Origin: CBFGRU01 sp965651255
GTDB lineage: Bacteria > Planctomycetota > Phycisphaerae > Phycisphaerales > SM1A02
Assembly: GCA_965651255.1 (NCBI GenBank)
Contig: CBFGRU010000224.1
Location: 1-5,084, forward strand
Direction: 5' to 3'
DNA length: 5,084 nt
Shown here: positions 1-5,084 of the stretch, piece after piece
Layout: the number at the start of each line of letters is the position of its first letter
Numbering within the stretch: the first letter of the stretch is position 1
Position numbers and translations under genes: made by a program
The notes under the pieces: generated by a model
Databases searched by the model: none
The model's input: the letters and a program-made list of their open reading frames with translations, nothing else
Told to the model about the DNA's origin: nothing

Positions 1-2377
1 GCCAGTTGCTGTTGCCGCCGAACAGTGATGATGTTGATTCGCCCGGTTCGTAGGCGACGCGAAATGTTTCTCCCTCGTGATGAAACTCAAACGGCTGTTG
101 CGCATGAAACTTGGAGAGCGACCGCACACCAAACGGGGAGAGGAACTCATTCTCATCGAGCAGCCGCGACAGGACACGTTCGAGTCGAGGCCTCGACGGC
201 ATGGCCAGCAGCAGGTGGCGATGGGCTGCGCGTTCATCACCGACTTCCAGCCAGGAGATGTGTCGCGCCAGGTCCGGTCGATTCTCGATGAACCACTTGG
301 TGCGTTTGGCGAATCCCGGCAGGTGATTGAGTACATCCAGTTCGATGACTTCCGCGGCGATGAGCGGCATCAGGCCCACCAATGACCGCACGCGCAGCGG
401 AATCACACGATCGCCCATATGAATCTGGTCGTAGTAGAAGCCGTCTTCCTCGTTCCATAGTCCGCTGCCCCCAAGCGAGTTCATCGCATCAGCAATCGCC
501 ACGAAGTGTTCAAAGAACTTGCTGGCAACATCGTCATACGCCGAATCATGCGCAGCCAGCTCAAGGGCCATCGAAAGCATCGTTCCGCAGTAGAACGCCA
601 TCCACGCGGTGCCATCGGCCTGTTCCAATCGAGCGCCGGCTGGCATCGGGGCTGAGCGATCGAAGACACCGATGTTGTCGAGACCGAGAAACCCACCGGC
701 AAAGATGTGGTTGCCGGAGACGTCTTTGCGATTCACCCACCAGGTGAAGTTGATGAGCAGTTTCTGGAAAGCGCGCGCCAGAAAGTTGAGATCACGCTCG
801 CCTCGCGGAGCGGTCATTTTGTACACGCGCCAGCAGGCCCACGCATGGACCGGCGGATTCACATCGCTGAAGTTGAATTCGTACGCCGGAATCTGGCCGT
901 TCGGATGCATGTACCATTCGCGCAGCAGAAGGAGAAGCTGCTTCTTCGCAAAGTCCGCATCAAATCGTGCGAACGGCAACATGTGAAATGCCAGATCCCA
1001 CGCGGCGTACCAGGGGTACTCCCAGCCGTCGGGCATCGAAAGAACGTCGCGATTGAAGAGGTACCGCCAATCCGAGTTTCGCCGCTGCGCACGCTCACTC
1101 GGCGGCGGTGGCTGCGCAGGATCGCCATCAAGCCACTCACCCACCACGTAGTGGTACGCCTGTTTCGTCCAGACCAGCCCGGCACACGCCTGCCGAACGA
1201 TGTGGCGCGCTTCGTCATCCATCGGCTCGGGAAAGCACTGTGCGTAGTACGCATCCGCCTCTGCAATGCACTGGTCGAAACAATCATCAAACGACTGAGC
1301 AAACCCATCCGGCGCGATCCTTGCATCATGCTCCGAGCGCATTCGCAATCTCACCGTTCGGGATTCGCCCGGCGGAATCTGAAAGTGATAGACCAGGGCG
1401 GTCTTCGTTCCGGTCTCATCTGCGGAGACCGCTTCGGCCTTTCCGTGCACAAGCCAGTCGTGAAAGGCATCCTTCACGCACGAACGACCATTTGCTGCAT
1501 TGAACAGCCGGATCATGTTCGTTTCGTTGTGCGTAAACAGGACCGTTGGCGGGGAGTCGTGGGCCGCATCCCAGGAGAGTTCAAAGACACCGAGCGTCTC
1601 ATGCTCTGCACGGATGGTTGCAGCACCAGCGCGCCAGAGTCGCGGCGGGTGCTCGACATACCCCTCCCCGGACCGCCCCCACGACCACGTGTTGCGGAAC
1701 CAGAGCGTTGGCAGCACCCAGCAATCGTGCGTTTCGGGACCGGCGTTGGAAATCGTGTAGCGAATCAGGAGGTCGTTCGGACCCGCCTTCGCGTATTCGA
1801 CGATCAGATCGAAAAAGCGATTCTCACCAAACACCCCCGTATCTTCCAGCTCGAACTCTGGCTCCAGCACCGTTCGCTGTGCATTCTGGCGAACGAGTTC
1901 ATCGTACGGAAATGCCTGCTGCGGATATCGATAGAGGGCTTTCATGTACGAGGCGGTCGGCGTTGCATCCAGGTGCCAATAGCACTCCTTGACATCCTCA
2001 CCGTGGTTCCCCTGTGGATTCGTCAGGCCGAAGAGTCGTTCCTTGAGAAACGGATCGCGGCCGTTCCACAGGGCGGGCGCCAGGCAAAGGCGGCATTGGC
2101 GATCGGTCAAGCCGAGCAAACCGTCCTCACCCCAGCGATAGGCCCGGCTCCGCGCGTGGTCATGCGGAAAGTAGTCCCAGCAGGAACCATCGCCCGAATA
2201 ATCCTCGCGCACGGTGGCCCACTGGCGATCAGCCAGATACGGGCCCCACCGCTTCCAGTTCGAGTGTCGTGATGCAGCTTCATGCAGCCGATGCTGCTCC
2301 GCGCGGGCGGTATTGACCCGATCTGCGTTGGAAGAAGTTGTCGATGCGTCTGCCGTGACGTTCGGTTGGTCGGTCAT
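1..2377 (-). CDS. GH63/MGH1-like family glucosidase (partial, C-terminus beyond left edge)
   Basis: Predicted cytoplasmic glycoside hydrolase of the (alpha/alpha)6-barrel group related to GH63 and to mannosylglycerate-hydrolase-like proteins; such proteins are usually annotated simply as glucosidase, and the exact substrate cannot be read from sequence. The minus frame is open for 792 codons and runs off the window. Recognisable blocks are EDYSGDG (58-64) followed by WDYFPHDHARSRAYRWGEDG (67-86), GNHGEDVKE, LPTLWFRNTWSWG, YAAWDLAFH (W460-D461), DVNPPVHAWA (from D505), GGFLGLDNIGVFDRS with D567, and LFGGNSNW (785-792) at the edge. By analogy with the GLDD motif of GH63, D567 is the likely general acid (inference). 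The general base should lie in the missing C-terminus; relatives are roughly 870-900 residues, so about 90-100 are absent. There is no signal peptide. Start 2377 is chosen because GGAGG lies 5 nt upstream; an in-frame ATG at 2425 has no comparable site. I walked the frame from the left edge to about 1860 codon by codon and translated the rest; no stop or frameshift was found. Confidence 0.93.
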   Translation of the reverse strand, partial: MTDQPNVTADASTTSSNADRVNTARAEQHRLHEAASRHSNWKRWGPYLADRQWATVREDYSGDGSCWDYFPHDHARSRAYRWGEDGLLGLTDRQCRLCLAPALWNGRDPFLKERLFGLTNPQGNHGEDVKECYWHLDATPTASYMKALYRYPQQAFPYDELVRQNAQRTVLEPEFELEDTGVFGENRFFDLIVEYAKAGPNDLLIRYTISNAGPETHDCWVLPTLWFRNTWSWGRSGEGYVEHPPRLWRAGAATIRAEHETLGVFELSWDAAHDSPPTVLFTHNETNMIRLFNAANGRSCVKDAFHDWLVHGKAEAVSADETGTKTALVYHFQIPPGESRTVRLRMRSEHDARIAPDGFAQSFDDCFDQCIAEADAYYAQCFPEPMDDEARHIVRQACAGLVWTKQAYHYVVGEWLDGDPAQPPPPSERAQRRNSDWRYLFNRDVLSMPDGWEYPWYAAWDLAFHMLPFARFDADFAKKQLLLLLREWYMHPNGQIPAYEFNFSDVNPPVHAWACWRVYKMTAPRGERDLNFLARAFQKLLINFTWWVNRKDVSGNHIFAGGFLGLDNIGVFDRSAPMPAGARLEQADGTAWMAFYCGTMLSMALELAAHDSAYDDVASKFFEHFVAIADAMNSLGGSGLWNEEDGFYYDQIHMGDRVIPLRVRSLVGLMPLIAAEVIELDVLNHLPGFAKRTKWFIENRPDLARHISWLEVGDERAAHRHLLLAMPSRPRLERVLSRLLDENEFLSPFGVRSLSKFHAQQPFEFHHEGETFRVAYEPGESTSSLFGGNSNW

Positions 2378-2382
2378 CCACG

Positions 2383-2387
2383 CCTCC
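2383..2387 (-). promoter_or_regulatory. Shine-Dalgarno site of the glucosidase gene
   Basis: The minus strand reads GGAGG here, followed by a 5-nt spacer and then the ATG at 2377. This is the strongest reason to prefer 2377 over the in-frame upstream ATG at 2425, which is preceded by only a weak GAGA-like stretch. Confidence 0.7.
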
Positions 2388-2464
2388 GATGAGAGTGTAC
2401 CGCCGGTTGACACTTCCGTCGGCATCGTCTCATGTCCGGGCCGGACGAATTGGACCTGCATCCC

Positions 2465-2470
2465 TACACT
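2465..2470 (+). promoter_or_regulatory. Possible -10 box of purM, placed for a leaderless transcript
   Basis: TACACT matches the sigma-70 -10 consensus at positions 1, 2, 4 and 6. It ends 7 nt before the ATG at 2478, so transcription would begin at or next to the start codon, which is the arrangement of leaderless messages. The matching -35 (CGGACG at 2442-2447, 17-nt spacer) is only 3 of 6. This is a weak, testable prediction. Confidence 0.25.
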
Positions 2471-2477
2471 GTTGCCT

Positions 2478-3593
2478 ATGACCCGCCGCACCAATCGTAC
2501 GACCAGTCCTGTCACACCCGCGGTCAACGAACATGACCGCATGACCTACGCCGGCGCGGGCGTGGATATTGATGCGGGCGATCGGTCCGTTGAGTTGATC
2601 GAGCACATGATGCGCCGCACGCACGGACCGCGCGTCATCGGCAAGCACGGTGCGTTCGCGGGCATGTTCCGACTTGACTACAACGAAAAACTCTTCAAGC
2701 GAAACTACAAGGACCCGGTGCTCATTGCCTGTACTGACGGCGTCGGCACCAAGGTGAAACTCGCTGCGGAAATGGGAATCTACAACACCGTCGGCATCGA
2801 CTGTGTCGCGATGAATGTGAACGATCTCATCGTTCAGGGGGGAGAACCGCTGTTCTTCCTCGATTACCTTGGTGTCAACAAGGTGGTTCCCGAGCGAATC
2901 GCCCAGATGGTCGAAGGCGTCGCCAGGGGATGTGAACTCGCTGGCTGCGCCCTGCTGGGCGGCGAAACGGCAGAGATGCCGGATGTCTACCACGAAGGTG
3001 ACTTTGATATCGCGGGGTTTGCGGTCGGCGTGGTTGAACTCGAGCGCGCAATGAACCCGCTTCGGGTGCAGGTCGGTGATGTGGTCATCGGATTGGCATC
3101 CAGCGGCATCCATTCCAACGGGTATTCACTCGTTCGCCGCATTCTTGACCGTCGCAAGCTGAAACTCAGTCAGAAGCACGAGGTACTCGGCGGGCGAACG
3201 CTGGGCGACGTGATTCTCGAACCGACACGCATCTACGCCAAGTCGATAACGAAACTGCTGCGCGGTTACCGCGTGAAGAAGGTCATCTCCGGAATGGCGC
3301 ATATCACAGGAGGCGGATTGCCCGGCAACCTCTGCCGAGCGCTGCCGGAGAAGCTGGATGCACGGATCGACACCAATGCGTGGGAAGTGCCCGAGATCTT
3401 CAATCTCCTGCAGAAGCAGGGAAATGTCGATGCGGCGGAAATGTTCCGCGTGTTCAACATGGGGGTCGGTTACACGTTGATTGTTCGACCGAGTTTTACC
3501 GACAGCGTCCTGAAACAATTGACAAAGCAGGGGGAACAGGCATTCGTTCTTGGCGAAATCATCAAGGGACAGGGTGAAGTCCAACTGGTGTAA
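2478..3593 (+). CDS. purM: Phosphoribosylformylglycinamidine cyclo-ligase (AIR synthetase)
   Basis: PurM catalyses the ATP-dependent ring closure of formylglycinamidine ribonucleotide to aminoimidazole ribonucleotide, the fifth step of de novo purine synthesis, in the cytoplasm; family members are homodimers. Numbered from the internal Met at 2541, visible family blocks are AGAGVDIDAG (4-13), TDGVGTK (65-71), GIDCVAMNVNDL (85-96), GGEPLFFLDY (100-109), GGETAEMP (140-147), SSGIHSNGYSLVRR (187-200), EPTRIYAKS (227-235), AHITGGG (253-259) and FNMGVGY (305-311). Both halves of the PurM/AIRS fold are complete. The start is ambiguous. The ATG at 2478 gives 371 residues with a 21-residue Thr/Arg-rich extension; the ATG at 2541 gives 350 residues, close to the 345 of E. 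coli PurM. Neither has a Shine-Dalgarno. I chose 2478 because its codons look coding and a -10-like box sits just upstream. The frame stays open further upstream to 2214, but that stretch is antisense to the glucosidase gene. purN, a frequent purM neighbour, is not adjacent. Confidence 0.96.
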   Translation: MTRRTNRTTSPVTPAVNEHDRMTYAGAGVDIDAGDRSVELIEHMMRRTHGPRVIGKHGAFAGMFRLDYNEKLFKRNYKDPVLIACTDGVGTKVKLAAEMGIYNTVGIDCVAMNVNDLIVQGGEPLFFLDYLGVNKVVPERIAQMVEGVARGCELAGCALLGGETAEMPDVYHEGDFDIAGFAVGVVELERAMNPLRVQVGDVVIGLASSGIHSNGYSLVRRILDRRKLKLSQKHEVLGGRTLGDVILEPTRIYAKSITKLLRGYRVKKVISGMAHITGGGLPGNLCRALPEKLDARIDTNAWEVPEIFNLLQKQGNVDAAEMFRVFNMGVGYTLIVRPSFTDSVLKQLTKQGEQAFVLGEIIKGQGEVQLV

Positions 3594-3618
3594 CAACACC
3601 GGAGCGACTTCATTCTCT

Positions 3619-3623
3619 GGAGG
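3619..3623 (+). promoter_or_regulatory. Shine-Dalgarno site of the M16 peptidase gene
   Basis: GGAGG lies in the 39-bp gap after purM, with a 9-nt spacer to the ATG at 3633. It supports 3633 over the in-frame ATG at 3651, which would be 27 nt away. The gap shows no hairpin resembling a terminator, so read-through from purM is plausible. Confidence 0.65.
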
Positions 3624-3632
3624 ACACGATCA

Positions 3633-4979
3633 ATGCGATGGGTATCCCGGATGAAAGTGTGCGTGGTCGTGACGATGCTTGCCATCGCATCGAGCGTCAT
3701 AACAGCGCGTGTATCCGCGCAAGCGAACGCCGTTCGATTTGAACGATTTGCGCTCAAGAACGATGTGCGCGTCGTCCATGCCCATGTACCCGATGCGGAA
3801 CGCCAGGCAACGTTTGTCTTCCTGCCGCTCGGACTGGCCCATGATGGCGCTAACCAGGCACAGTGGTCGCACCTGCTTGAACACATGTTGATTCGTTCAA
3901 CGGACCCCCAGCCCGTGCACGATCCGGAGTTGGGGATCAACGGCGAAACGATGGCCGGCACGATGCGGCTGGAGGCGATTTCCGTTCCCGCGCGGTTTGC
4001 CGAGAGCGCTGCAAAGATCGCCGATTGGTTAGGGGCATCTGAAGTCCATGAGGAGACGCTTGAGCGAGAGAAGCAGATGATCGCTCAGGAAGAGCGATCG
4101 GTCTCCATCAACGCCATGACCCACAAGTTTGCGGTGGCCGGATGGGCGCAGATTGTCCAACACGGAATCGACCATGCACAAGTGAATGGCGATGTACAGC
4201 AGGCAGCGGCAGCGGAGGTCGCAGAGGCGATTCGTCGGTTGATTCCCATCGACGGCCGAGTGCTTATCGCGACAATCGGACCGGCTGCGCGCGATGAGGT
4301 TCAGCGCGTGCTTGAAGACACCATTGGCGCCGTTGAACCGCGCAAGGTTGATCGGGTCCAACGATCGGCGCCGAGCATGGCGGCACATCATGCCACGTGG
4401 GATCTGCCGCATCGTCATGTGTTTGTGTGGTGGCGGTTGCCGAACGCAACGATCGAGCGACGGGCAGCGCTCTTTGTACTGCATCGGGTTATGAGTATGC
4501 GCCTGATGAGGCACGGCCAGATCCTGGCTGATGTTCGTAATCCGCTGCTTGAGCTGATCGATGGAGGTGATGATGGGCTCGTTCTGCTCAGCGATGTCAA
4601 CATCCCGGAGGGGCAGGAACCGGATCGTGGCCGCGTGACGCCCCGCTTTACCTTCGAGACCTTGCTCGAAGACAATGGAATGTATGGCCACCCGGCGCAG
4701 TGGGCGGCACGACTTGCGGGTGAACTGACGCTTGAAGTCGACTTTGCCCAATTCCGTGCTCAGATGCCTGCACACATGCGCGGCTACCTTGAAGCGAACT
4801 GGTTTCTCCAGCGTGTGATGCGAGAGTACGAGTGGAATGCACCGATCGAGGAGATCATCGCCGCCATTGCCGCGGTGAAGCGTGAAACATTGGACGCAGT
4901 GCACCGGGAGATGCTCGAAGGCGGCAGCGGCGACCTTACGATGACCCCGAGTCTGAAGGATCCGGCAGGGTTGAATTAG
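3633..4979 (+). CDS. Exported M16 (insulinase/pitrilysin-like) zinc metallopeptidase
   Basis: Predicted zinc-dependent peptidase of family M16, 448 residues, the size of a two-domain M16B-type subunit. The N-terminus looks like a signal peptide: a basic n-region (R2, R6, K8), a hydrophobic core (about 9-23) and a VSA-Q cleavage site after A29, so the mature enzyme should act outside the cytoplasm. The inverted zinc motif HLLEH is at H80-E83-H84. E146 and E153 follow 62 and 69 residues after H84 and keep the 7-residue spacing of the paired glutamates in pitrilysin and MPP-beta; E153 is the likely third zinc ligand. A second M16-type domain begins near residue 190, with a typical VLIATIGPAARDEV strand-turn at about 210-222. 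Two oddities: the usual NA(F/Y)T block after the zinc motif reads GETMAGT, and I do not recognise the Arg/Tyr substrate-binding signature in the C-terminal half. Substrate unknown. It lies 39 bp after purM, probably on the same transcript, without an evident functional link. Confidence 0.88.
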   Translation: MRWVSRMKVCVVVTMLAIASSVITARVSAQANAVRFERFALKNDVRVVHAHVPDAERQATFVFLPLGLAHDGANQAQWSHLLEHMLIRSTDPQPVHDPELGINGETMAGTMRLEAISVPARFAESAAKIADWLGASEVHEETLEREKQMIAQEERSVSINAMTHKFAVAGWAQIVQHGIDHAQVNGDVQQAAAAEVAEAIRRLIPIDGRVLIATIGPAARDEVQRVLEDTIGAVEPRKVDRVQRSAPSMAAHHATWDLPHRHVFVWWRLPNATIERRAALFVLHRVMSMRLMRHGQILADVRNPLLELIDGGDDGLVLLSDVNIPEGQEPDRGRVTPRFTFETLLEDNGMYGHPAQWAARLAGELTLEVDFAQFRAQMPAHMRGYLEANWFLQRVMREYEWNAPIEEIIAAIAAVKRETLDAVHREMLEGGSGDLTMTPSLKDPAGLN

Positions 4980-5001
4980 CTCGCGTAAGCCAGTCAATGC
5001 A

Positions 5002-5084
5002 GTGCAGTTCGTACAGCGTGTGCTGATGCGCCGCATCATGGGGATGGCGATGAATGCGCTGGAACTGCATACCAATCTTCGCCG
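5002..5084 (+). CDS. Start of an unidentified plus-strand gene (partial, runs off right edge)
   Basis: After the peptidase stop, a frame free of stops runs to the window end. From a GTG at 5002 it reads MQFVQRVLMRRIMGMAMNAL and then ELHTNLRR, which is protein-like. About 20 of 27 third codon positions are G or C, resembling the neighbouring genes. The real start could instead be the ATG at 5026, 5038, 5044 or 5050; the in-frame stop at 4972-4974 sets the upstream limit. No clear Shine-Dalgarno supports any of them. The visible piece resembles an amphipathic helix, but no family can be assigned. Its closeness to the peptidase gene (22 bp from a 5002 start) suggests the same transcription unit. 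It could also be chance open sequence in the 3' flank. Confidence 0.35.
   Translation, partial: MQFVQRVLMRRIMGMAMNALELHTNLR

Larger units (their letters stand above)
2378..2477. promoter_or_regulatory. Divergent intergenic region between glucosidase and purM
   Basis: This 100-bp gap separates two genes transcribed away from each other, so it should hold promoters for both. On the plus strand there is a perfect TTGACA at 2407-2412, but no good -10 hexamer 16-18 nt downstream (TCATGT at 17 nt matches only 2 of 6). TACACT occurs once in each direction: plus strand 2465-2470 and minus strand 2399-2394. Each matches TATAAT at 4 of 6 positions and each has a weak GGACG/CGACG-type -35 about 17 nt upstream. 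No clear operator palindrome, riboswitch or terminator was seen. The region's role is secure from gene orientation; the individual boxes are guesses. Confidence 0.45.

Noticed and set aside
25..747. Several overlapping short open frames on both strands at the left end
   Set aside because: All lie inside the glucosidase coding sequence in other frames; their translations are Arg/Ser/His-rich, typical of out-of-frame reading of GC-rich DNA.
707..2272. Plus-strand open frame of 521 codons
   Set aside because: It is the exact codon-aligned antisense of the minus-strand glucosidase gene, has no recognisable domain and no Shine-Dalgarno, and its openness follows from rare use of TTA/CTA/TCA in that gene.
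2407..2435. TTGACA at 2407-2412 as the -35 box of the purM promoter
   Set aside because: The hexamer is perfect, but nothing close to a -10 consensus lies 16-18 nt downstream (TCATGT matches only 2 of 6), so it is not called as a promoter on its own.
2214..2477. Upstream extension of the purM frame
   Set aside because: Most of this stretch is antisense to the first 55 or so codons of the glucosidase and the remainder is the intergenic gap; its translation has no similarity to PurM, so the open frame is accidental.
2430..3599. Two minus-strand open frames (2430-3113 and 3126-3599) opposite purM
   Set aside because: Both share codon boundaries with purM on the opposite strand and are explained by its codon usage; neither shows a conserved motif.
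3594..3632. Possible terminator between purM and the peptidase gene
   Set aside because: The 39-bp gap has no stem-loop or T-run; it contains only the peptidase Shine-Dalgarno.
4029..5075. Minus-strand open frame of 348 codons
   Set aside because: Codon-aligned antisense of the M16 peptidase gene; no recognisable protein family and no ribosome binding site.

Overview
The window reads as ordinary chromosomal DNA of a fairly GC-rich bacterium, with closely packed genes and no sign of a mobile element, RNA gene, CRISPR array or prophage. The wording of the PurM protein, together with a GH63-like glucosidase, a secreted M16 peptidase and mostly weak Shine-Dalgarno sequences, would fit a planctomycete (Phycisphaerae-like) lineage. 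That assignment is an impression from protein style, not a proof.

Layout: (1) Positions 1-2377, minus strand, hold the first 792 codons of a large cytoplasmic GH63/MGH1-like glucosidase. Its C-terminus runs off the left edge. Because the gene is cut by the window edge, it is easily missed in favour of a 521-codon plus-strand frame that is only its codon-aligned antisense shadow. (2) Positions 2378-2477 form a short divergent intergenic region that must carry the promoters for both directions. (3) Positions 2478-3593, plus strand, encode PurM (AIR synthetase), a step of de novo purine synthesis. Its exact start is uncertain (2478 or 2541). (4) After a 39-bp gap, 3633-4979, plus strand, encodes an exported M16 (insulinase/pitrilysin-like) zinc peptidase with a good Shine-Dalgarno, a signal peptide and an HLLEH active-site motif. 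(5) From about 4975/5002 to the right edge a third plus-strand coding frame appears to begin, but only about 30 residues are visible and it is not identifiable.

How the genes work together: purM and the peptidase gene are close enough to be co-transcribed, but they share no obvious pathway. The divergent glucosidase belongs to carbohydrate metabolism. I see no previously undescribed system here. The points most worth a second look are the possible leaderless purM start, the M16 peptidase that appears to lack the usual C-terminal substrate-binding signature, and the partial gene at the right edge.
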